DNA of 6,080 bases from Acetatifactor sp. (GCA_024699575.1 JAILPF010000352.1:1-6080); one strand, 5' to 3'. Positions 1-5,886 are shown, counted from the first letter of the stretch. The notes: generated by a model from the sequence alone, not told the origin. Made by a program: numbers and translations.

Positions 1-101
1 TATTGTTCTCCAAAATCTGGAATGGAGCAGATGTGGCAGACTCAGTCCATACACTTTCAGAGCAGATTAACGTACAACTGGGAGGAACATCCGGCCAATA
101 G
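1..101 (+). CDS. C-terminal end of probable ABC-transporter extracellular solute-binding protein (partial)
   Basis: The first complete codon is at position 3, and the frame runs 32 codons to a TAG at 99-101; the gene starts outside the window. The visible tail contains a KIWNGADVADSVHTLSEQIN-like helix. It resembles the final helix of family 1 (carbohydrate-type) extracellular solute-binding lipoproteins, which often end with a W-x-G-x-x-V-x-x-x-V-x-x-L-x-x-Q-I pattern. Such proteins capture a ligand outside the membrane and deliver it to an ABC permease. The other two forward frames are less convincing: one closes early and the other does not resemble a known tail. No terminator hairpin is evident between this stop and the next gene. 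With so little protein visible, the family call is tentative; that it is a gene end is more secure. Confidence 0.5.
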   Translation, partial: LFSKIWNGADVADSVHTLSEQINVQLGGTSGQ

Positions 102-119
102 ACAAACCTAAAAACGTAT

Positions 120-189
120 AAGAAACCAACCATTGGAAAGACTACTACTGATTAGAAGAAAAAGGTGGTAGAGACATGGTTGGTTTTTT
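120..189 (+). promoter_or_regulatory. Long-range inverted repeat that can occlude the start codon of the YdcZ-type gene
   Basis: Bases 123-133 (AAACCAACCAT) are the exact reverse complement of 176-186 (ATGGTTGGTTT), which begins with the start codon. Pairing extends outward through one G-U (122/187) and two A-U pairs, giving a 14-bp stem 120-133 / 176-189. The loop of 42 nt contains the ribosome site. The 3' arm ends in a run of six T. Formation in mRNA would bury the AUG; the U-run also makes it loosely terminator-like, although the loop is much longer than in ordinary terminators. The pairing is read directly from the sequence; a regulatory role is inference. Confidence 0.4.
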
Positions 190-604
190 GATTGCTTTAT
201 TGTCTGGAGCTTTGATGAGCATTCAGGGAGTGTTTAACACACAGGTTACAAAAGTCTCCGGAATTTGGATTGCCAGTGCGTTTGTGCAATTCAGTGCACT
301 GTGTGTTTGCATGCTTGCATGGTTTCTTACAGACAGGACCTCCCTTTTGAAGGTTTTTTTTGTGGAACCTAAATATATGCTTCTGGGTGGTGCAATCGGC
401 GCGTTTATCACATCTACCGTAAGTAAAAGCATGGATATGCTCGGACCGGCTAGAGCGGTTATGATTATTGTGGTCTCCCAATTGACGGTAGCATATGCCA
501 TTGAACTTTTCGGAATGTTCGGCGTGGATAAGCAGACATTTTCGTGGAGAAAAACGCTTGGAATGCTGACGGCGATCGTGGGAATTATTCTGTTTAAATC
601 TTAA
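176..604 (+). CDS. YdcZ/DUF606-type small DMT-superfamily membrane protein
   Basis: A 142-residue, very hydrophobic protein with about five predicted membrane helices: residues about 3-20, 30-51, 67-85, 90-113 and 126-141. The loops are short, with a few basic residues around 115-126. Length, glycine/alanine-rich first helix (FLIALLSGALMSIQG) and closing helix (GMLTAIVGIILF) fit the YdcZ (DUF606) family. This is a half-size group within the drug/metabolite transporter superfamily; members are inner-membrane proteins thought to export small molecules, often working as pairs, but substrates are mostly unknown. The ATG at 176 is preceded by a purine-rich ribosome site (AAAGGTGG, 161-168) at suitable distance. 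It stands alone: the gene before it is a transporter component and the next gene, 88 bp downstream, appears to have its own promoter. No partner DMT gene is visible. The start codon lies in a potential stem (see 120-189). Confidence 0.85.
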   Translation: MVGFLIALLSGALMSIQGVFNTQVTKVSGIWIASAFVQFSALCVCMLAWFLTDRTSLLKVFFVEPKYMLLGGAIGAFITSTVSKSMDMLGPARAVMIIVVSQLTVAYAIELFGMFGVDKQTFSWRKTLGMLTAIVGIILFKS

Positions 605-612
605 AAACGCCC

Positions 613-641
613 TTGTAAATTGCGGATAATTATCTTAAAAT
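613..641 (+). promoter_or_regulatory. Probable sigma-A promoter for the ComEA-like gene and downstream operon
   Basis: A TTGTAA -35 box (613-618) and a TAAAAT -10 box (636-641) are separated by exactly 17 bp, close to the TTGACA/TATAAT consensus (4 of 6 and 5 of 6). It lies in the 88-bp gap after the YdcZ-type gene and would start transcription near 648, leaving a leader of about 45 nt before the ATG at 693. No other match this good was seen upstream of the two-component genes, so this is the best candidate to drive 693-4437. Not experimentally supported. Confidence 0.5.
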
Positions 642-666
642 GAAACTTGTCAGCATAGAGAGGCAA

Positions 667-689
667 TCCTTTTTCTTTTTGAGAAAGGA
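667..689 (+). promoter_or_regulatory. Hairpin enclosing the ribosome-binding site of the ComEA-like gene
   Basis: Bases 667-675 (TCCTTTTTC) pair along their full length with 681-689 (GAGAAAGGA), with a single G-U wobble and a five-T loop. The 3' arm contains AAAGGA, the only plausible Shine-Dalgarno sequence for the ATG at 693. If folded, the mRNA would hide its ribosome site; opening it would permit translation. The TCCTTT arm acts as a built-in anti-Shine-Dalgarno. Pairing is seen directly, function is inferred. Confidence 0.45.
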
Positions 690-692
690 ACT

Positions 693-1259
693 ATGATGAA
701 AGTAATAAAATATTCTTTGATACTGTTTTGCATGTGTACATTTATTTCAGCATGCGGAAGTCGTGAGGAGGAAATCCTTTTTGAACAACAGACGGTGGAA
801 TCCGAAGCCCTTCCGGCAGAAGAAAACAAGGAGCAGGAACGTATCTATGTGTATGTGTGTGGATATGTACATAATCCCGGTGTAGTAGATCTTCCGGATG
901 GGAGCAGAGTGGTGGATGCACTGGAGGCGGCAGGGGGACTTACGCCGGATGGTGTTGAGACTTATTTGAATCTTGCTGCACTCGTTTCGGATGGACAGAA
1001 ACTGTATTTCCCAAGCAGTACAGAAGCAGAAATGATGGAGCAGGAAGCAAATGAAGTTGCAAGCGGGATGATAAATATCAATACGGCTGACGTGGAGGAG
1101 CTTTCTACACTGCCGGGAATTGGTGCATCCAGAGCACAGGATATCATTCGGTATCGGGAAACAAACGGAGAATATCAGTCGATAGAGGATATCATGCAGG
1201 TTTCGGGGATTAAAGAGAGCCTGTACGAAAAGATAAAGGATAAAATCAGAGTGCAATAG
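693..1259 (+). CDS. ComEA-like lipoprotein with SLBB and helix-hairpin-helix domains
   Basis: A 188-residue secreted lipoprotein. Residues 1-20 form a lipoprotein signal ending in the lipobox ISAC, with Cys21 the expected lipidation site. An acidic linker (about 24-49) follows. Residues 50-107 match an SLBB domain (IYVYVCGYVHNPGVV, then G-rich VVDALEAAGGL and a LYFP strand). Residues 126-188 form a tandem helix-hairpin-helix module, opening with INTADVEELSTLPGIG, typical of ComEA. In competent bacteria ComEA binds double-stranded DNA outside the membrane and hands it to the ComEC channel. Unlike Bacillus subtilis ComEA, this one appears anchored by lipid rather than a membrane helix. The first of two tandem ATG codons (693) is chosen because AAAGGA lies five bases upstream; 696 is possible. 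It is 37 bp before the response regulator and probably co-transcribed with it. No comEC is visible in the window, so a DNA-uptake role is not proven; similar proteins occur in non-competent species. Confidence 0.85.
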   Translation: MMKVIKYSLILFCMCTFISACGSREEEILFEQQTVESEALPAEENKEQERIYVYVCGYVHNPGVVDLPDGSRVVDALEAAGGLTPDGVETYLNLAALVSDGQKLYFPSSTEAEMMEQEANEVASGMININTADVEELSTLPGIGASRAQDIIRYRETNGEYQSIEDIMQVSGIKESLYEKIKDKIRVQ

Positions 1260-1296
1260 TAATAGAATACTCGTATGCAAAGGTTTGGTTATTGAC

Positions 1297-1992
1297 ATGG
1301 CAGGGAAAAGAGTGCTGGTTGTAGATGATGAGAAGCTGATTGTTAAGGGAATTAGGTTCAGCCTGGAGCAGGATGATATGCAGGTTGACTGCGCATATGA
1401 TGGGGAGGAAGCTCTGGAATATGCCCGCAACAATACGTATGATATTATTCTTTTGGACGTAATGCTTCCCAAACTTACCGGATTTGAGGTGTGCCAGCAG
1501 ATTCGGGAGTTTTCCGGCGTGCCGATTATTATGTTGACTGCAAAAGGGGATGACATGGACAAAATTCTCGGACTGGAATACGGTGCGGACGATTACATAA
1601 CCAAACCCTTTAACATATTGGAAGTAAAGGCAAGAATCAAGGCAATTATGCGACGCGTGGAACCGAAGAAAGCAAATGCTGAGAGCGTTAAGGTAGTGGA
1701 CAGCGGAGACGTGCATCTTGAGTGTGACAGCCGCAGAGCATTTATCGCAGGAAAAGAGATTGGACTGACGGCTAAGGAGTTTGAAGTACTGGAGTTATTG
1801 ATGCTGAATCCCAATAAGGTTTATAGCAGGGAGAGTCTTTTGAAGCTGGTATGGGGTTCTGATTATCCGGGGGATGTGCGAACCGTGGACGTGCATATCA
1901 GAAGACTTCGGGAGAAAATCGAAGAGAATCCCAGTGAGCCCAAGTACGTGTTGACCAAATGGGGCGTTGGCTATTATTTTATGAATATTTAG
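1297..1992 (+). CDS. OmpR/PhoB-family response regulator
   Basis: A 231-residue transcription factor. The receiver domain (about 4-120) has the acidic pair Asp10-Asp11, the phospho-acceptor Asp54 (in ILLDVMLPK), Thr81 and Lys103 (in TKPF), so all phosphorylation residues are present. The C-terminal winged-helix domain (about 134-229) shows LTAKEFEVLELL, the recognition segment DVRTVDVHIRRLREKIE and the final wing WGVGYYF. When phosphorylated by its kinase it should dimerise and bind direct DNA repeats. The ATG at 1297 is chosen because MAGKRVLVVDDE is a standard start for the family. A TTG 12 bases upstream (1285) is in frame but has its AAGG directly against it; for the ATG the same AAAGG is about 13 bases away, a long spacing, so weak initiation or the TTG start cannot be excluded. 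The kinase gene follows after nine bases. Target genes cannot be read from the window. Confidence 0.95.
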   Translation: MAGKRVLVVDDEKLIVKGIRFSLEQDDMQVDCAYDGEEALEYARNNTYDIILLDVMLPKLTGFEVCQQIREFSGVPIIMLTAKGDDMDKILGLEYGADDYITKPFNILEVKARIKAIMRRVEPKKANAESVKVVDSGDVHLECDSRRAFIAGKEIGLTAKEFEVLELLMLNPNKVYSRESLLKLVWGSDYPGDVRTVDVHIRRLREKIEENPSEPKYVLTKWGVGYYFMNI

Positions 1993-2001
1993 GACTGAAA
2001 A

Positions 2002-3507
2002 ATGGAAAAGGATTTATCAAAATTCAAAAATATTTTAGAGTGGCTGGCTCCCAAAAGAAGTCTTAGAGTACGTATCTTTGTGATAGTACTGGCAACCGGT
2101 ATCATTCCCAGTGTATTGATGCGATACGGTATCGTAAATAACTATGAGGAACGCGCAGTGGAACAGCGTTCCACTTCCGTTCAGACACAGCTGCTTACGG
2201 TAGCCAATCATTTGATTAACAACCATTATATTGCAAATTACCGGATGCAGAATGCGGCGTATCACACTTCTGAGCAGATTATCGATGCCGAGTTGGAAAT
2301 GCTTGCCAACCTGTATGATGGTCGTGTGATGATTATTGACAGCAATTTTAAAGTTGTAAAAGATACCTACGATATCAGCGAAGGGAAAACGATTATTTCA
2401 GAGGAAGTGATTAAGTGTTTCCGTGGAGAGAATACTTCTCATTATGATGCGGAGCATGGCTACATAGAATTGACAACACCGATTGTTGACACCACTGTGG
2501 CGTCATCCGGTGATAATCAGAATACCGTGGTTCAAGGGGTGATGTTGACCAGTATTTCTACGGATAGTATTATCACGACCATGGAAATTCTGAATCGTAA
2601 GGCACTGATTCTGGAGAGCATGATGATTATGGGAATCGTTGGACTGTCACTTTTCCTGTCTTATGTGATGACGAAACCATTTAACAGGATTACGGAAGAA
2701 ATCAATAAGGTGAAAAACGGGTATACGGCAGAGGCAATCTCTGTACCTGACTATGCCGAGACGGTTCATATTGTGGATGCGTTCAATCAGGTGCTTTCAC
2801 GAATGAGAACATTGGATGATTCCAGACAGGAATTTGTTGCAAATGTGTCCCATGAGCTCAAAACACCTATGACATCCATCAAGGTACTTGCAGATTCACT
2901 GCTTGTTCAGGACAATGCTCCGGCAGAGCTCTATCGGGAATTTATGGAGGATATTGTCTCTGAGATTGATAGAGAGAACCAGATTATTACCGACCTGCTT
3001 GCGTTGGTAAAGATGGATAAGAGCAAGCAGGATTTAAATATTGTTGCTTTGAATATTAACGACATGACCGAGTTGATTTTAAAGAGACTCCGCCCTATTG
3101 CGAGAAAGAAGGATGTGGAGGTTGTCTTTGAGAGTGTCCGTCCGATTGTTGCGGAAGTGGACGAGGTCAGAATGACCCTGATTATGACGAATCTGGTTGA
3201 GAATGCTATCAAATATAATAAGGAACATGGCTGGGTGAAAGTAAAACTGGATGCAGATCATCAGAACTTTACTTTTGAAGTCAGTGATTCCGGGTTGGGG
3301 ATTCCTGAGGACTCTCTTGCACATATCTATGAGAGATTTTATCGTGTGGATAAATCACACTCCAGGGAGATTGGTGGAACAGGCCTGGGACTTGCCATTA
3401 CAAAGAGCGCTGTCCTTTTACATCGAGGTACAATTACAGTCAGCAGTACAGAGGGAGAGGGAACCAGTTTCCTCGTCAAAATTCCTCTGAATTACATTGC
3501 ACAGTAG
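2002..3507 (+). CDS. Membrane sensor histidine kinase (PhoR/WalK-like)
   Basis: A 501-residue protein with complete kinase architecture. A basic N-terminus precedes membrane helix 1 (about 25-40). An extracytoplasmic sensor region (about 42-202) follows, with PAS/Cache-like character (DGRVMIIDSNFKVVKDT). Membrane helix 2 is about 203-223, then a HAMP linker starting at TKPFNRI. The dimerisation domain contains the phospho-accepting His284 in NVSHELKTPMTSIK. The ATP-binding domain shows the N box NLVENAIKYN (Asn401), the G1 box DSGLGIPED (Asp429), the F box ERFYRVD and the G2 box GGTGLGLAI (from Gly458). All catalytic motifs are intact, so the kinase should autophosphorylate and pass phosphate to the regulator just upstream. 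The ATG has AGGA overlapping the regulator's stop codon, at good spacing, suggesting translational coupling. The family fits cell-wall or phosphate sensors; the actual stimulus is unknown. The GerMN lipoprotein following it is a candidate accessory sensor. Confidence 0.95.
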   Translation: MEKDLSKFKNILEWLAPKRSLRVRIFVIVLATGIIPSVLMRYGIVNNYEERAVEQRSTSVQTQLLTVANHLINNHYIANYRMQNAAYHTSEQIIDAELEMLANLYDGRVMIIDSNFKVVKDTYDISEGKTIISEEVIKCFRGENTSHYDAEHGYIELTTPIVDTTVASSGDNQNTVVQGVMLTSISTDSIITTMEILNRKALILESMMIMGIVGLSLFLSYVMTKPFNRITEEINKVKNGYTAEAISVPDYAETVHIVDAFNQVLSRMRTLDDSRQEFVANVSHELKTPMTSIKVLADSLLVQDNAPAELYREFMEDIVSEIDRENQIITDLLALVKMDKSKQDLNIVALNINDMTELILKRLRPIARKKDVEVVFESVRPIVAEVDEVRMTLIMTNLVENAIKYNKEHGWVKVKLDADHQNFTFEVSDSGLGIPEDSLAHIYERFYRVDKSHSREIGGTGLGLAITKSAVLLHRGTITVSSTEGEGTSFLVKIPLNYIAQ

Positions 3508-3522
3508 AGTGTGGTTAATGAT

Positions 3523-4437
3523 ATGAAAAAAATCAGTTATGTTCTTGGAACAATTCTTCTCTGCCTATTGAATTTTACAGGCTGCGGGCAGGAAGCAGAT
3601 AAAGAATTAAATACGGTTTCCGTTTATTATGTAAGCAATACCGAGACTAAGGTGGAGCAGCATGAGTACGCGTTGCAATCCAACTCGAAGCGAGGGCAGG
3701 TGGAAGAACTGTTGGCATGTCTGGGAACCATTCCGGAAAAACTGGAATATAAGGCACCGCTCTCCATGGGATTTCAGGTACTGGATGTCAAGATGAACGG
3801 TGGAAAGGTTCAGCTGAATGTGGATGAGGCTTATAATAAGCTCTCTGTGACTACGGAGGTGCTTGTCAGAGCTGCGATTGTGCGGACGTTGACGCAAATC
3901 GACGGAGTGAGCTTTGTGGGGATTACTGTGGAAGGGGAACAACTCTATGATAACACAGGCAGCAGAGTGGGTTGGATGAGTGCCGACCAGTTTATTGATA
4001 ATGATGGCAATGAGATTAACACCTACGAGCTTGTACGTGTCAGACTGTATTTTGCCAATGAGGCAGGAGACCAGTTGATTGCGGCATACAGAGAAAAACA
4101 TTATTCAACCAACACTCCGTTGGAAAGGTTTGTAGTGGATGAGGTACTTGCCGGCCCCAGTGGACAGATTGAGGGAATGTATCCTACAGTTAATCCGGAA
4201 ACCAAGGTTATCAATGTGATGACCAGAGATGGAATCTGTTATGTCAATCTGGATTCCAACTTTTTGACAATGATTAACAATGTAACTCTGGATACAGCAA
4301 TTTATTCTCTCGTGAATTCTTTGGTTGAACTTAGCAATGTGAATAAAGTGCAGATTCTGGTAAACGGTGAAGTGCCTGCAAATTTCACGACAACAGTGTA
4401 TGAGAGAAATCTGGATCATGTAACAACATTGGAGTAG
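3523..4437 (+). CDS. GerMN-domain lipoprotein, third member of the two-component operon
   Basis: A 304-residue lipoprotein. Residues 1-20 are a short lipoprotein signal (MKKISYVLGTILLCLLNFTG), with Cys21 the expected lipid anchor. Two GerMN-like domains follow. The first, about 47-130, includes VEELLACLGTIP and the strand KVQLNVDEAY. The second, about 175-290, includes ERFVVDEVLAGPS, the strand GICYVNLDSNFL and a closing VQILVNGEVP. GerMN domains occur in Bacillus GerM and in actinobacterial LpqB; they are extracytoplasmic and associated with peptidoglycan or sporulation. The ATG at 3523 is preferred because it begins the signal peptide directly; an in-frame GTG at 3511 would add four residues and has no ribosome site. 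The ribosome site for 3523 is weak, so coupling to the kinase (stop 15 bases upstream) is likely. In position and domain type it resembles LpqB, which modulates the MtrB kinase. The TAG at 4435-4437 looks like the natural end, but no terminator follows. Confidence 0.88.
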   Translation: MKKISYVLGTILLCLLNFTGCGQEADKELNTVSVYYVSNTETKVEQHEYALQSNSKRGQVEELLACLGTIPEKLEYKAPLSMGFQVLDVKMNGGKVQLNVDEAYNKLSVTTEVLVRAAIVRTLTQIDGVSFVGITVEGEQLYDNTGSRVGWMSADQFIDNDGNEINTYELVRVRLYFANEAGDQLIAAYREKHYSTNTPLERFVVDEVLAGPSGQIEGMYPTVNPETKVINVMTRDGICYVNLDSNFLTMINNVTLDTAIYSLVNSLVELSNVNKVQILVNGEVPANFTTTVYERNLDHVTTLE

Positions 4438-4983
4438 AACAGCGGAAGTAATGATAATTCAAGTTTAAATTTTAGAATTCCGTCCGCATCTTCTTCTCAG
4501 GTGACCATCGCAAACGGTACCTATTTTCATATAGGATTTGCTTTGTTCAGTGACTCTTACTCTGGAACATTTACGCCGGATTCCAATACCGGAGATATTA
4601 CCATTTCGTTTAATGCAATACAGAAGACTGCACAGGAAATATCAGCATCTAACATGAATATTCCTATGGATGCAACCGGTAGAAGAGTTGAAGCGACGAT
4701 TACTACCGGGGATGGAGAACTATCTTATTATGTATCAAATGGTACAGATGTCATTGATATAGATCGGGATACGGGTGCAATCACTGTAAAGGGAGTTGAA
4801 TCCGCAACTGTAGTCATTGAAGCTTCGGAGACTGAAGAGTACAGGAGAACAACGAAAAATATCCGTGTGACAATTGAAGAGACAAGTGCTCCTTCATCCG
4901 ACGATGGTGGCGAAGTCAATGTTCGCGAGGACAAACAGAACGGTAACTTTGCAGCCGGCGGGTTGGATAATTCCGCATCGTGA
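4438..4983 (+). pseudogene. Start-less fragment of an Ig-like (Big-type) surface protein
   Basis: The frame is open for 181 codons from the GerMN stop to TGA at 4981-4983, in the same frame as the GerMN gene. It has no convincing start: the first in-frame candidate, GTG at 4501, has no ribosome site, and the first in-frame ATG is well inside. The first 60 or so residues are Ser/Asn-rich and then strand-like (about FHIGFALFSDSYSGTFTPD). Bases about 4633-4881 encode an Ig-like domain with the repeated pattern of Lachnospiraceae surface proteins: a Gly-rich turn (TTGDGELSYYVSNGTDVI), DTGAITVKG and a final alternating strand (NIRVTI). An acidic Ser/Asp linker follows, then the frame runs into GC-rich DNA and stops. 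Parent proteins are usually large, secreted and multi-domain, so this is an internal piece lacking a signal peptide and anchor. It is most likely a remnant or half of an assembly join; stop-codon readthrough from the GerMN gene is a remote alternative. Confidence 0.6.
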
Positions 4984-5619
4984 GGGAGGCAGAGGCGCAG
5001 AGGGCGGTGGTGATGGCGTTCAACACGCTGCCTTCAAGGCGCGAGGAACTGGTGGTGCAGCGGGAGCGGCTGCTCACGGGCGAGATTGGCAGGATCGACG
5101 CATTGCTGAAGACGCTGGACGGTCAGCAGGACAGGCTGGAGGAGCGGCTGGAGGTGCTGGCAAGCCAGGTGCCGGAGGACGAGGAGCCGATGAACACCAC
5201 CGTGGTTGACGAGGTTGGCAGCACACAGGTCATCACAAGCGAGATGGACGAGGCGGCATTCCTGCGAAGCCAGATCGTGGAGATCAGGAGACGCAAAGAC
5301 GGGCTCTACGCCGAGCGGGCGGAGCACGCCAACACAGAGGTGCAGATCAGGCTCCTGCTGGAGCTGGTGGACGAGATGGTCAAAAACAGCCTGCCGGAGT
5401 GGATGAGCCAAGAAACAGAAGTTGTAGAAGAGACCGGAGCCTGCCGCGACTACGACGACTTCTTCAACCGAACGAGGTACACAGTGCCGGAGGGCGTGTT
5501 GGACGAGAACGGGCGGATGGAGAGACCTGGTCATCCGCTACCTGGACAGGGTGGTTGCAAGGGATGACGGCTATGAGGTGGCTTTCAAGGCAGGCGTGAC
5601 CGTGGAGGTCGAGATTTGA
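4971..5619 (+). pseudogene. C-terminal remnant of a large serine recombinase, frameshifted
   Basis: From about 4971 the frame reads RIVREAEAQRAVVMAFNTLP, matching the segment right after the zinc ribbon in large serine recombinases. A long charged coiled coil follows (5040-5390; REELVVQRERLL, DRLEERLEVLAS, AELRxQI-like heptads, EVQIRLLLELVDEM). Next is the conserved tail CRDYDDFFNRTRYTVPEGVL with DENGRM. At about 5517-5526 the frame breaks: the continuing family sequence DLVIRYLDRVV, then GYEVAFKAGVTVEVEI, is in the next frame (codons from 5524) and ends at TGA 5617-5619. The catalytic serine domain, the recombinase domain and the zinc-binding cysteines are all absent, so it cannot recombine DNA. 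Intact relatives integrate and excise conjugative transposons and phages in Firmicutes. GC content is far above the genes to its left, as expected for mobile DNA. An internal GTG (4980) or ATG could initiate translation, but no ribosome site supports one. Confidence 0.75.
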
Positions 5620-5629
5620 GGGGAGCATA

Positions 5630-5675
5630 GGGCAGCATATCACTGTGGAAATGGTGATGTGGCTGCCCGCTTTTT
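5630..5675 (+). terminator. Intrinsic terminator after the recombinase remnant
   Basis: GGGCAGC (5630-5636) pairs exactly with GCTGCCC (5662-5668), and ATATCAC (5637-5643) pairs mostly with GTGATGTG (5654-5661), with one bulged base and one mismatch. The loop is about ten bases. The stem is followed by GC and five T (5671-5675). It sits 11 bases after the recombinase stop, where a terminator is expected, and supports the view that the remnant's 3' end is native. Confidence 0.8.
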
Positions 5676-5688
5676 GAGCGATAAGCCC

Positions 5689-5732
5689 GAGGGTGACTGC
5701 CATGCTTGCATGAGCAGTCATTTGAGGGCAAC
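5689..5732. repeat. Near-perfect 13-bp hairpin/palindrome framed by GAGGGYRAC direct repeats
   Basis: TGACTGCCATGC (5694-5705) is the reverse complement of 5708-5720 apart from one extra A at 5713, with a two-base TT centre. This gives a cruciform or RNA hairpin of 12 bp with a minimal loop. The palindrome is flanked by GAGGGTGAC (5689-5697) and GAGGGCAAC (5724-5732), two copies of GAGGGYRAC. There is no T-run after it, so it is not an ordinary terminator. It could be a protein-binding site, a nick/transfer-region hairpin or part of a structured RNA. Confidence 0.6.
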
Positions 5733-5740
5733 GGACAGTG

Positions 5741-5767
5741 AGAAACGTAGTTTCGAACTGCGTTTCT
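5741..5767. repeat. 12-bp stem-loop with three-base loop
   Basis: AGAAACGTAGTT (5741-5752) pairs over its full length with AACTGCGTTTCT (5756-5767), with one G-U wobble as RNA; the loop is TCG. As DNA it is a near-perfect palindrome with one mismatch pair. It lies 20 bases after the preceding hairpin and is followed by GGGG, not T, so it is not a terminator. Confidence 0.6.
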
Positions 5768-5778
5768 GGGGCAATCAC

Positions 5779-5811
5779 ACGGGAAACTTTCTCTTGCATC
5801 AGAAATCCCGT
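5779..5811. repeat. Stem-loop with two stacked stems (11 bp)
   Basis: ACGGGA (5779-5784) pairs with TCCCGT (5806-5811), and inside it TTTCT (5788-5792) pairs with AGAAA (5801-5805). The 3' arm is continuous while the 5' arm carries a three-base bulge AAC (5785-5787); the terminal loop is eight bases. It is the third consecutive hairpin after the terminator. The flanking CAC (5776-5778) and GTG (5814-5816) could extend it across a small internal loop. Confidence 0.5.
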
Positions 5812-5859
5812 TTGTGTTACACTGGCGTCAGACGAGGATGCTATTCTCGCCTATTTATC

Positions 5860-5881
5860 GTTCATGAAAAGTTCATAAGAA
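5860..5881 (+). promoter_or_regulatory. Two 11-bp direct repeats, possible OmpR-type regulator site
   Basis: GTTCATGAAAA (5860-5870) is followed immediately by GTTCATAAGAA (5871-5881), matching at nine of eleven positions. An 11-bp period places both copies on the same face of the helix, the arrangement bound by PhoB/PhoP/OmpR-type dimers. The repeats end five bases before the candidate -35 box, a position typical of activator sites. Which regulator binds is unknown. Confidence 0.4.
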
Positions 5882-5886
5882 TTTCG

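Noticed and set aside
1255..1297. Separate promoter for the response regulator (TAGAAT at 1263-1268)
   Set aside because: No acceptable -35 box lies 16-18 bp upstream, and the short gap suits read-through from the ComEA-like gene.
747..1562. 271-codon open frame on the minus strand
   Set aside because: It lies opposite the well-supported ComEA-like and regulator genes, and its Cys/Ser/Ile-rich product has no recognisable family features.
4475..4480. EcoRI site GAATTC close to the 4438 breakpoint, suggesting a cloning join
   Set aside because: A six-base site is expected by chance, and the same frame continues smoothly through it.
4874..5209. Open frame across the GC junction giving a Gly/Ala/Arg-rich product
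   Set aside because: Low-complexity translation of GC-rich DNA in the wrong frame; the adjacent frame carries the recombinase sequence.
5464..5799. 111-codon open frame on the minus strand
   Set aside because: It overlaps the recognisable recombinase tail and the terminator hairpin, and its product shows no domain-like pattern; open minus-strand frames are common opposite GC-rich genes.
5741..5811. Hairpins considered as additional transcription terminators or CRISPR-like repeats
   Set aside because: Neither is followed by a T-run, and the stems differ in sequence with no regular spacing or shared repeat unit.
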